Shown here piece by piece: positions 1 to 6,252 of a stretch of 6,252 nt of DNA. The position numbers and the translations under genes were made by a program. Source of the DNA: Oscillospiraceae bacterium. Its GTDB lineage: Bacteria > Bacillota > Clostridia > Oscillospirales > Ruminococcaceae. The DNA lies in NCBI GenBank assembly GCA_020024175.1, contig JAHHUB010000100.1, positions 1 to 6,252 of the forward strand, read 5' to 3'. Position 1 is the first letter of the stretch, and each line of letters begins with the position of its first letter. Under the pieces are notes generated by a model. The model searched no databases. It saw only the letters and a program-made list of their open reading frames with translations, and had not been told where the DNA came from.

Positions 1-980
1 CCACTAAGCACAAGTGCATATTTTACTTTTTCACACAAGTCAGTGCAGAATTTCCTAAGATCAACAGGGGACATATCTTCTTCAAAAATACAAATTTTTT
101 CTGTACCTTGTGTAATTTCTTTGATTTTATATCCCATAAGTTTAGATTTAAGTGCATTTTCAGAAAGTCTTAAACTATTTAAGTCATCTAAAATTTTATC
201 AATGGCTTTTTCTGTGTCATAGGGTTTTGATGAAGTTTTTGCAGATAAGGACAGGATTATTCCGTTTTTGGTTTTATAATCATTTAACGCTCTTTTTCCT
301 GCCAGCATAAACACTCTGGTACCACCTTTGTGGTTTTGACTGTTTACCAACTTTATAATGCCTACAGAGCCTGTGGAGGGCAGATGAGTGCCGCAACAGG
401 CACAGGTATCGCAGTTTCCGGCACGAACAATTCTTATATCGCCTGTAATTTCTTTTTTGCTGCGGTATTCTATAGCTCCTATTTCATCATGGTTGTAAAT
501 CTCTGCAGTTATGGGCTGATTTTCATATATGGCTGCATTGGCTGCATTTTCGATGTCCTCCAAATTTTTTTCGGAGAGAACGCCGTTAAAATCTAAAGTT
601 ACAAAATCACTGCCAATATGAAATCCCACATTGTCAAAACCAAATTTTTTATTTATCAGCCCTGAAATAATATGCTCCCCTGTGTGCTGCTGCATCATAT
701 CCAAACGATGGTCAAAGTCTATTTTACCTTTTACCTTGCTTCCTGCTTCCATAGGTACTGCTACATAATGAATAATTTCATTATCTCTGTCTTTTACATC
801 TGTAACAGCAATACCATTTATATTTCCCCGGTCGCAAGGTTGACCACCCCCTTCGGGATAAAATAGAGTTTGGTCTAAAACGAGTTCATAGAGATTACTA
901 TTTGTACTTTTTTCGCATTTTAGTACAGTGGCTTCAAAATCCACAGCAAAACTGTCAAGATAATATAGTTTCTTTGTCAT
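1..980 (-). CDS. alaX: Alanyl-tRNA editing protein, AlaX-L type (3' end cut by window edge)
   Basis: This is a cytoplasmic trans-editing enzyme that, by family knowledge, hydrolyses mischarged Ser-tRNA(Ala) or Gly-tRNA(Ala). I translated 326 codons on the minus strand with no stop before base 1, so the C-terminus lies outside the window. The N-terminal part has the AlaRS-like signature FYPEGGGQPCDRG (residues 40-52). The zinc site is complete: HTGEH gives H99 and H103, and the CCGTH stretch gives C195 and H199. Residues about 170-215 match the second additional domain (tRNA_SAD). The region from about 235 onward is a charged helical linker into a DHHA1-like domain whose glycine-rich end is not visible. 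The long AlaX class is usually near 380-400 residues, so roughly 60-70 are missing. The ATG at 980 follows AAGGGAG (989-995) with 8 bp spacing. It begins 31 bp after the amidase stop codon, suggesting co-transcription. No key residue is missing in the visible part. Confidence 0.93.
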   Translation of the reverse strand, partial: MTKKLYYLDSFAVDFEATVLKCEKSTNSNLYELVLDQTLFYPEGGGQPCDRGNINGIAVTDVKDRDNEIIHYVAVPMEAGSKVKGKIDFDHRLDMMQQHTGEHIISGLINKKFGFDNVGFHIGSDFVTLDFNGVLSEKNLEDIENAANAAIYENQPITAEIYNHDEIGAIEYRSKKEITGDIRIVRAGNCDTCACCGTHLPSTGSVGIIKLVNSQNHKGGTRVFMLAGKRALNDYKTKNGIILSLSAKTSSKPYDTEKAIDKILDDLNSLRLSENALKSKLMGYKIKEITQGTEKICIFEEDMSPVDLRKFCTDLCEKVKYALVLS

Positions 981-988
981 TGGAATTT

Positions 989-995
989 CTCCCTT
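989..995 (-). promoter_or_regulatory. Ribosome binding site of the AlaX gene
   Basis: AAGGGAG on the minus strand lies 8 bp before the ATG at 980. It sits in the 31 bp gap after the amidase stop codon. No terminator hairpin or convincing promoter is visible in that gap, so this site probably serves a polycistronic message. Confidence 0.8.
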
Positions 996-1011
996 AAATC
1001 AAATTAATTTA

Positions 1012-4000
1012 TCAGTTTACAACCTGAACAAAACATTCACAGTATTCTCCTGTTTCCTCAGAGGTGGCATATATAAGTGCTTCTCCTTCTGCCAGAGCTG
1101 TTATGGTTCCATCTTCCGAAACACTGACAATATCCGGAGCATCGGATTCCCAAATAATCTTTTTATTAGAGGCATCAGGAGGATTAAATCTTACTTTAAG
1201 TTTTATGGAATCACCGTTTTTAATGGTTACTTCGCTTTTTGACAGTTTAAAACTCTCTAAAGGTATGTTATCTTCTTCGTTTTGATTGCTGTCGGAATTT
1301 TCTTCATTGTCCTGGCTGTTCTCATAATCGCCGCCTGAGCCATAGTCCCCGGAGGTATATGTTCCTTTTAAGTAAGAAGAAATTCCGTTTACAATAGCAT
1401 CAGCAATTCTGTCCTGATAGGAATCTGTGATAAGTTTCTTATATTCGCTTTGGTTGGTTAAAAATCCTGTTTCCAACAGAGTTGCAGCAAATTGAGAATC
1501 TCTTGTTACATACATATAAGCAAATTTTCCACCACGGTTGTTATTTCCAAGTGCCTGACTTACATTGGCTGAAACATATGCTGCCAGATTTTTGGAGAAT
1601 GGATTAAAGTAGTAAGCCTCCGTACCCGATACCGATGAATTTGATGGTGACGCATTGGCATGGATACTGATTAAAATATGAGGATTGTGCTGTCTTGCCA
1701 TTTCCATACGACTTTTCAGTGAAAGTTCACCGGATGTAGTATAAATAAGTTTAACTTCAGCTCCTCTGGATGTTAGCTTGTCATATAACTTCTGAGAAAT
1801 ATTTCGTGCTATAACACTTTCTGGGTATGCAGGAAGGAATCCTGATGCTCCTTGGTCAATTCCACCATGTCCTGAGTCAATTACAATTCTTACACCTCTT
1901 AAAGAACCTCCACTGACACGAGGTGGATTATTGAATCTCAAAACAAGTTTACCATTTTTGTAATATGCAAAATATCCCAAAAAACTGCCTTGTTTTGCAA
2001 GATTTAAAGTCAGTGTCTGCCCTGAAACAGAAGCAGAGGAGAACAATGGATTAGTGCCTGTTTTAACTGAATCGGGAAGTTTTGTGGTAAAGTTAAATTT
2101 AACTGTAAAAGATGAACCTGTGTACTTTGCAGAGTATGATACTTGCTGACTTGTGTCAACGGTAACATATGTGTAATTCTTGTCGCTGGAAACTGAAATT
2201 GAGTTAATAACATTGTTTCTGGCAGCTTCCGCATCTGAAATTGCCTTTATATCCTCTTTATAAACTCTTACGTTTGATGCAAGCTTATAATAGGTATAAG
2301 TTTTAGGTTTGCCTTTTACAGTTGTGGTGTAATGCATTTCACCACCTACTACATAGTCCCTTGCACCTTTTGGAAGTGGGTAGTAGTTAGGGTCGGATGT
2401 GTCATTAATTACATTTGTAGGGAAAGTTTCTGCACTTTTTGCCACAACTTCAACAGGTTGTCCACTGGCAATATCAACAATTTTGTTTATAACAACACTG
2501 GCTCCTGTTTTTGTTTCTTTCATTCCTTCCCAGTTGCCGCTGAATACAATGTTTCCAAGATTTTGATCTGCCTTTTTAGCAGGAGGAACTTTAATAGTAC
2601 CTGCAAAAAGCTTGTAGTCCGAGCCTTCAGGTTCATCTGTTTGGGAATTGGTGATATTAAGAGTTACTGTTTGTCCGGCTAAAGTTGCAGAGATTTGTGC
2701 ATCGGCATAAGCTAAGGCTGTTACTGTAATTTCTGTGCTGCCATCTACAGAAAGATTTCCTGTAGGTGCAAAATCTTTGATAATAACAACTCTTCTGTAA
2801 ATCTTGTAGTTGATTTCTCTGCCTTTGTGGACAATTTTAAACAGATTGTCTCCAGGTTTTAAATCAAATTTTACTGCAAAATATCCGTTTTGGTCTGTTT
2901 GAATTTTTTCTCCATTAATGGTAACTTCCGTATTTGGGTCGGACGCACCTTGGAAAGTAACTGATTTTTCAAAGGTTTCAAACTGCAGTTTTGAAGGGCT
3001 GGTAACTGCCAGTTCTTTTAAAATATGATTTGGATTAATATCATTGTTATAGTATCTGATAAGGTTTGAAGCGGATTTTTTCGGGTCCTCCACCATTCGG
3101 GAAAGACTGTTGAAAGCACTTCCCGAAAAATTGTTTATTTTCTCACAGGTCATAACCTGTTTGATAATTTGGTCATACTCGGTCCATCCGGGATTTTGAG
3201 TAGCCATTTTTGAAGATGAATGGAGAACATAGTATTTCATATTAGTATCTTTGACTTGTTCAGACCACCATTTTACTACATTTTCAAAGTTTAAATCCTT
3301 ATCTGTAGTGGAGCCAAAGGCATCAACCATGAGAAAATGAGCATTGCTGTTTTTAATAAGATCCAAACTGTCGCAGTTTCCTGTATAATAAGTGCTGTAA
3401 TTCCAGTTGGTTAATGAACCCTCCGAATCACTTTCGGTTTGGTTTTTCCATACAGGAGCTGTGAGCATTCCAATCTGTGTACCTGGTGAGTATCTCAAAA
3501 TTGTTTCCGCACAAGTGTCAAAAAGCACTTTAGAAAGGCTGTACAGGTAATTTTCATAACCTATGCCGCCTCCATACTTTATATATTCATTGTAGTTTTC
3601 ATCTTTGTCATCATTGGTGTAATTATCCAAAATAATGCCGTCAAAGTGATAGTTTTCACAAAACATTTTTAAGTTTTCCGTTACAAAATCAATGGTTTTT
3701 GAATTTATAATATCAGCAGATGCTATCTTATCGTCATCAGGTACTGCCTTTGCGTCATAGATAGCATAGACATAAAAATCTTTTTCCTTTGCTTTGGTAA
3801 GGGCATATTCTAAAGGATCAAAACTGTCCGGTTTGTTTTTGAATAAACTCTTTGAATAAACTGCTGTGTTGTTGGCTGTAGTATTAAAAATCAGAGAATT
3901 CATTCCAAATTCTTCAGCGTGTTTCAGTGCTTCATCTATGTTTTTTTGTATGGTTTCGGGACTTTCATCAGGGGTTTTCATATAATCTACCCCTGCTGTA

Positions 4001-4467
4001 ATATATACAGCTTTCATGGTATTGGGGTAATTATAGGTAACATTTTCCGTATTAATTGGTGGTTCATTAAAATCAGTTGACTCAGACTGCTGAGAATCAC
4101 TGTTTTCACTGTTAGTTTCAGAGTTTTGACTGTCTTGTGATGAATTTTCCTGTTCAGAGTTTTCCGAGCTGCTGTCAGATGAGTTATCTGAAGAATTGTC
4201 AGAGGAGCTGGTGTCCAAGGAATTTTCATCATCTAATTTAGATTCAGCGTCAATTATATGTTCTGAGTCTTCTTCTGGATTTGATGACGGTGCCGAGGTA
4301 TTTTCATTTGAAGATATATTTTCCGGAGGAGTGGGCGGTCTTTTTTCAGCGTTCATAAAGAAAGCCGCTAAACCTATTCCAATGGAAATAAACAGCATTA
4401 ATACTGCAAAAATAATTATGATTTTATTGTTGTTTGTCTTTTTTTTGCCTCTTATATAATTTGCCAC
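1012..4467 (-). CDS. Membrane-anchored N-acetylmuramoyl-L-alanine amidase with GHL10-like, Ig-like and BIG2 domains
   Basis: A 1151-residue wall hydrolase expected to cleave the MurNAc-L-Ala bond outside the cell. A basic N-terminus and one hydrophobic helix (about 14-38) without a clear cleavage site suggest a signal anchor. Next come a Ser/Asn/Glu-rich spacer (41-146), a degenerate GHL10-like TIM-barrel region (150-475) and an Ig-like segment (about 485-560). A beta-rich stretch follows (560-850), whose last 100 residues resemble an AMIN domain. Amidase_3 (857-1035) has all expected zinc and catalytic residues: H867 in DSGHGG, E883 in PESVIAR, H936 in SIHAN and E999 in LLETGF. An acidic linker and a BIG2-type Ig domain (1072-1150) end the protein. 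The start is GTG at 4467, backed by GGAG 7 bp upstream; the next Met is residue 24, inside the membrane helix. The gene begins 25 bp after the upstream lipoprotein stop. The amidase call is firm; the GHL10-like and AMIN calls are pattern-based and less certain. Confidence 0.95.
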   Translation of the reverse strand: MANYIRGKKKTNNNKIIIIFAVLMLFISIGIGLAAFFMNAEKRPPTPPENISSNENTSAPSSNPEEDSEHIIDAESKLDDENSLDTSSSDNSSDNSSDSSSENSEQENSSQDSQNSETNSENSDSQQSESTDFNEPPINTENVTYNYPNTMKAVYITAGVDYMKTPDESPETIQKNIDEALKHAEEFGMNSLIFNTTANNTAVYSKSLFKNKPDSFDPLEYALTKAKEKDFYVYAIYDAKAVPDDDKIASADIINSKTIDFVTENLKMFCENYHFDGIILDNYTNDDKDENYNEYIKYGGGIGYENYLYSLSKVLFDTCAETILRYSPGTQIGMLTAPVWKNQTESDSEGSLTNWNYSTYYTGNCDSLDLIKNSNAHFLMVDAFGSTTDKDLNFENVVKWWSEQVKDTNMKYYVLHSSSKMATQNPGWTEYDQIIKQVMTCEKINNFSGSAFNSLSRMVEDPKKSASNLIRYYNNDINPNHILKELAVTSPSKLQFETFEKSVTFQGASDPNTEVTINGEKIQTDQNGYFAVKFDLKPGDNLFKIVHKGREINYKIYRRVVIIKDFAPTGNLSVDGSTEITVTALAYADAQISATLAGQTVTLNITNSQTDEPEGSDYKLFAGTIKVPPAKKADQNLGNIVFSGNWEGMKETKTGASVVINKIVDIASGQPVEVVAKSAETFPTNVINDTSDPNYYPLPKGARDYVVGGEMHYTTTVKGKPKTYTYYKLASNVRVYKEDIKAISDAEAARNNVINSISVSSDKNYTYVTVDTSQQVSYSAKYTGSSFTVKFNFTTKLPDSVKTGTNPLFSSASVSGQTLTLNLAKQGSFLGYFAYYKNGKLVLRFNNPPRVSGGSLRGVRIVIDSGHGGIDQGASGFLPAYPESVIARNISQKLYDKLTSRGAEVKLIYTTSGELSLKSRMEMARQHNPHILISIHANASPSNSSVSGTEAYYFNPFSKNLAAYVSANVSQALGNNNRGGKFAYMYVTRDSQFAATLLETGFLTNQSEYKKLITDSYQDRIADAIVNGISSYLKGTYTSGDYGSGGDYENSQDNEENSDSNQNEEDNIPLESFKLSKSEVTIKNGDSIKLKVRFNPPDASNKKIIWESDAPDIVSVSEDGTITALAEGEALIYATSEETGEYCECFVQVVN
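4030..4347 (-). repeat. Low-complexity Ser/Asn/Glu/Asp-rich spacer within the amidase gene
   Basis: This stretch encodes residues about 41-146, dominated by Ser, Asn, Glu, Asp and Gln, with short imperfect units such as DNSSDNSSDSSSEN. It separates the membrane helix from the first folded domain. Such spacers are usually unstructured and could carry the enzyme through part of the cell wall. The composition also creates long shadow reading frames on both strands, which are not genes. Confidence 0.75.
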
Positions 4468-4474
4468 TTTGTTT

Positions 4475-4479
4475 CTCCG
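4475..4479 (-). promoter_or_regulatory. Ribosome binding site that fixes the GTG start of the amidase
   Basis: CGGAG on the minus strand is separated by 7 bp (AAACAAA) from the GTG at 4467-4465. No in-frame ATG lies nearby: the first internal Met is residue 24, within the membrane segment. The GTG is therefore the supported start, giving a basic N-terminal tail before the hydrophobic helix. Confidence 0.8.
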
Positions 4480-4492
4480 TTCTTTAGGTACA

Positions 4493-6154
4493 TTAATGTT
4501 GGATTATGGATTTAAGATTGTTTATTTCCTGAGTTACATGATTTTTTAAATTAGCTGACGGATTAAATAATGAATCATAACGATACAGGAAAAATCCCTT
4601 ATAGTTTGAGCATTGTCTTGCACTCAAAACCATTTTTTTCATCATATTTCCACAATTTACCCATTCATTTATGCCTTTTTCACCTGCCCATTTATCTTCG
4701 GTGCCTATTTTGTAGGAGGCAATTCCCACATAAAGGTCTACACCGTCGGCACGAATCATATTGTTCCAGCGATCCATGGTTTCTTTGAAAGGGCATTGTT
4801 TATTGTCAAATCCATAGTAAAGCTGAGGACAGATGTAATCAACATATCCTGGAGTTGACAACCATTTCTCCACATCTATGTACTGGGAGTTATAATTAAT
4901 ATCCATATTACCTTGAGGACTTATCCCGAAGGTTACTTTTGGATTTATTGATTTAATAGTGCTGTATACTTTGCGAACTAAAATATTGACATTTTCCCGT
5001 CTGAAATCAGCCAAAGATAATTTTCCGCCTTTAGACTGATATTCATTGTATGATTTAGCATCAATACCGCTTTCAGTGGTAGGGTAGAAATAATCGTCAA
5101 AATGTATTCCATCAACTGCATATTTTCTGACTATTTCAGCTACTCCGTCCACTATAAGCTGACGGGCTTCTTCACTGCCGGGATTATAACAAATGCCACC
5201 GGAATATTTAAATACATTGTCGTTGTTTTTTCCTGCTATTTTGTACATGGGGTTATCTGCAGATATTTCAGCTTTTGTACCGGAATTTCTTATTCTGTAA
5301 GGGTTTATCCAAGCTTCTAACCGAAGTCCGTAGCTGTGAGCATAGTCAATCATAATCTGCAATGGGTCAAATCCGGCATCCACTCCCTCTGTGCCTGTTA
5401 CAATATGGGACATGGGGAAAATATCAGAGTAATAGAGTGCATCTGAAAAAGGTCTCACTTGAACAATTATCGTATTAAGGCCCATATTAACTATATTGCT
5501 GAAAGCATATTTGATATTGGAGCGAAATTCTCCCTCTGATTTACCTTTTAAAATAGTGTTTAAATCCAGATATGAAATCCAAACTGCTTTTAATTCACCA
5601 TTTGGAATAGTGGTATCGTAATCAGCGGAATCATAAGATGAATTTTGCTGAATTTCATTTGATGATGACTGGGATTTTTCAGGATTTTCAGTGGGTTTAA
5701 CCATAGGTTCCTCCGATTGGTTTTCAATTTTTTCTGAAGAACTTTCTTTGTTTTGGGAGAAGGTTTCCTGAGAGGTTTTATCCGAGGAACTTGATTGGGA
5801 TGTTTCTTCAGAGCTGTTTTTTGGGGGTTTCTGTGAAGAAGTTGTCTGTGTAGACGCTGTCGTTGAAGAAAGCTGCTGAGTTGAGCTTTCTGAGGGGGCT
5901 TTTGAAACTTCTTTAGAAACAGTGGAAGAAACTTCTTCGCTTTTTGAAGTTTGAGTTTCACTTTTTTGTGAAGAGCTGCTGACATCATCCAAAGTTTGAT
6001 GAGAAACAGGGATATATTCCAAATCACAGGAATTTCTGTTAATGACAGGGGAGCTGAAATTAAAACAACCTGCGGTCATTTTGGATTTTTCCGAGCAAGC
6101 GGAAAGAGTCATTGTCAAAGCTAAAAAGCTGCTAATTATTTTAATCTTATTCAT
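4493..6154 (-). CDS. GHL10 (DUF187) family glycosyl hydrolase-like lipoprotein
   Basis: A 553-residue extracytoplasmic protein. A short basic N-terminus and hydrophobic segment end in the lipobox LSAC, with C20 as the lipidation site. A Ser/Thr/Gln/Lys/Glu-rich spacer (about 58-173) leads to a GHL10 domain (about 186-545). Family-typical motifs are intact: KAVWIS near 189, QVRP (232-235), EAWINPYR (280-287), DGIHFDDYFYP (348-358, with the D353/D354 pair), ISPQGN (411-416) and CPQLYYG (442-448). The E. coli relative DigH/YddW is known to cut peptidoglycan glycans stripped of stem peptides; the substrate here is inferred, not shown. The ATG at 6154 follows TGAGGT at 6159-6164. This is the first gene after a good sigma-A promoter, and the amidase starts 25 bp after its TAA, so the two products probably act together on the wall. 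The domain call is firm, while activity and the exact catalytic residues are not proven by sequence. Confidence 0.92.
   Translation of the reverse strand: MNKIKIISSFLALTMTLSACSEKSKMTAGCFNFSSPVINRNSCDLEYIPVSHQTLDDVSSSSQKSETQTSKSEEVSSTVSKEVSKAPSESSTQQLSSTTASTQTTSSQKPPKNSSEETSQSSSSDKTSQETFSQNKESSSEKIENQSEEPMVKPTENPEKSQSSSNEIQQNSSYDSADYDTTIPNGELKAVWISYLDLNTILKGKSEGEFRSNIKYAFSNIVNMGLNTIIVQVRPFSDALYYSDIFPMSHIVTGTEGVDAGFDPLQIMIDYAHSYGLRLEAWINPYRIRNSGTKAEISADNPMYKIAGKNNDNVFKYSGGICYNPGSEEARQLIVDGVAEIVRKYAVDGIHFDDYFYPTTESGIDAKSYNEYQSKGGKLSLADFRRENVNILVRKVYSTIKSINPKVTFGISPQGNMDINYNSQYIDVEKWLSTPGYVDYICPQLYYGFDNKQCPFKETMDRWNNMIRADGVDLYVGIASYKIGTEDKWAGEKGINEWVNCGNMMKKMVLSARQCSNYKGFFLYRYDSLFNPSANLKNHVTQEINNLKSIIQH
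5636..5983 (-). repeat. Low-complexity Ser/Thr/Gln/Lys-rich spacer within the lipoprotein gene
   Basis: This encodes residues about 58-173, a serine-dominated stretch with Thr, Gln, Lys, Glu and Pro and short imperfect units such as SSSSDKTSQETFSQ. It tethers the GHL10 domain to the lipidated N-terminus. It is less acidic and richer in Lys and Thr than the amidase spacer, so the two spacers do not look like a recent duplication. It produces long open shadow frames that are not genes. Confidence 0.75.
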
Positions 6155-6158
6155 AGTT

Positions 6159-6164
6159 ACCTCA
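6159..6164 (-). promoter_or_regulatory. Ribosome binding site of the lipoprotein gene
   Basis: TGAGGT on the minus strand lies 4 bp before the ATG at 6154-6152. It supports that ATG as the start, which in turn gives a normal-length lipoprotein signal peptide ending at C20. Confidence 0.75.
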
Positions 6165-6185
6165 TTTTAAATATAATACATAATA

Positions 6186-6214
6186 ATTTTACACCGATAA
6201 GCAAATTAGGTCAA
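6186..6214 (-). promoter_or_regulatory. Sigma-A type promoter of the three-gene operon
   Basis: On the minus strand, TTGACC (6209-6214) and TAAAAT (6186-6191) are separated by exactly 17 bp, each one mismatch from the consensus -35 and -10 boxes. Transcription would start near 6179, giving a leader of about 25 bases before the lipoprotein ATG. That is too short for a riboswitch or attenuator. No extended -10 TGn is present and I see no clear operator. The bases upstream (6215-6252) are AT-rich with no recognisable gene. Confidence 0.75.
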
Positions 6215-6252
6215 TAGAAATATTAAATTGTATAAAATAATTTACATTATTA

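Noticed and set aside
330..866. Plus-strand open frames opposite the AlaX gene
   Set aside because: The minus-strand frame here encodes an AlaX protein with complete zinc-site motifs, so the plus-strand frames are antisense shadows.
1001..1010. Perfect 10 bp palindrome AAATTAATTT between the amidase and AlaX genes
   Set aside because: It contains only A and T, has no loop or T-tract arrangement typical of a terminator, and is expected by chance in AT-rich DNA.
2010..2682. Open frames on both strands inside the middle of the amidase gene (2010-2234 minus, 2332-2682 plus)
   Set aside because: They lie wholly within a well-supported coding region, with no ribosome binding site or recognisable protein features.
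4452..4493. A 13-codon minus-strand reading frame whose ATG overlaps the lipoprotein stop (TAATG) and which runs across the GTG start of the amidase in another frame
   Set aside because: It has no ribosome binding site of its own, and the GGAG downstream is well placed for the GTG. A leader peptide coupling translation cannot be excluded, but chance in a short gap is more likely.
5590..6027. Minus-strand 145-codon open frame within the lipoprotein gene
   Set aside because: It is a shadow frame of the low-complexity Ser-rich spacer, with Lys/Leu/Pro-biased composition and no plausible domain.
6229..6246. TGTA...TACA inverted repeat and a TATAAA box on the plus strand upstream of the operon promoter, a possible operator or divergent promoter
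   Set aside because: Only four bases per arm match, no -35 box sits at the correct distance from TATAAA, and the divergent gene, if any, is outside the window.

Overview
The window is AT-rich, uses the standard genetic code (one gene ends in TGA) and has strong GGAG/GAGG ribosome binding sites. Its proteins include a lipoprotein and a serine-rich, membrane-anchored wall hydrolase. These traits point to a low-GC Gram-positive of the class Clostridia, possibly an Oscillospiraceae/Ruminococcaceae-type gut or anaerobic bacterium. The lineage is an inference from protein style, not from a marker gene.

The whole window is one unidirectional gene set on the minus strand, read from right to left. 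A near-consensus sigma-A promoter (6186-6214) precedes three closely spaced genes. The first is a lipoprotein carrying a GHL10/DUF187-type glycosyl hydrolase-like domain (4493-6154). After 25 bp comes a GTG-started, 1151-residue signal-anchored protein (1012-4467). It combines a degenerate GHL10-like domain, an Ig-like region, an uncharacterised beta-rich middle, a zinc N-acetylmuramoyl-L-alanine amidase domain (Amidase_3) and a C-terminal BIG2-type domain. After 31 bp comes an AlaX-type alanyl-tRNA editing protein (980 to beyond base 1), cut by the window edge. Neither junction shows a terminator or a convincing promoter, so the three are probably co-transcribed.

Functionally, the first two proteins look like an extracytoplasmic peptidoglycan-processing pair. 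Each is tethered to the membrane (lipid anchor or transmembrane segment) and carries a roughly 100-residue, Ser-rich low-complexity spacer that would hold its catalytic part out in the wall. Amidase_3 enzymes remove stem peptides from MurNAc. The characterised E. coli relative of GHL10 proteins, DigH (YddW), cleaves glycan strands that have lost their stem peptides. A sequential amidase-then-glycosidase scheme is therefore a reasonable hypothesis. The amidase also carries a second GHL10-like fold that has lost most of the family's signature residues, which suggests a glycan-binding or structural role. The AlaX gene is a cytoplasmic translation-fidelity enzyme with no obvious mechanistic link to the other two.

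I see no RNA genes, mobile elements, CRISPR arrays or riboswitches. No intergenic stretch exceeds 100 bp.
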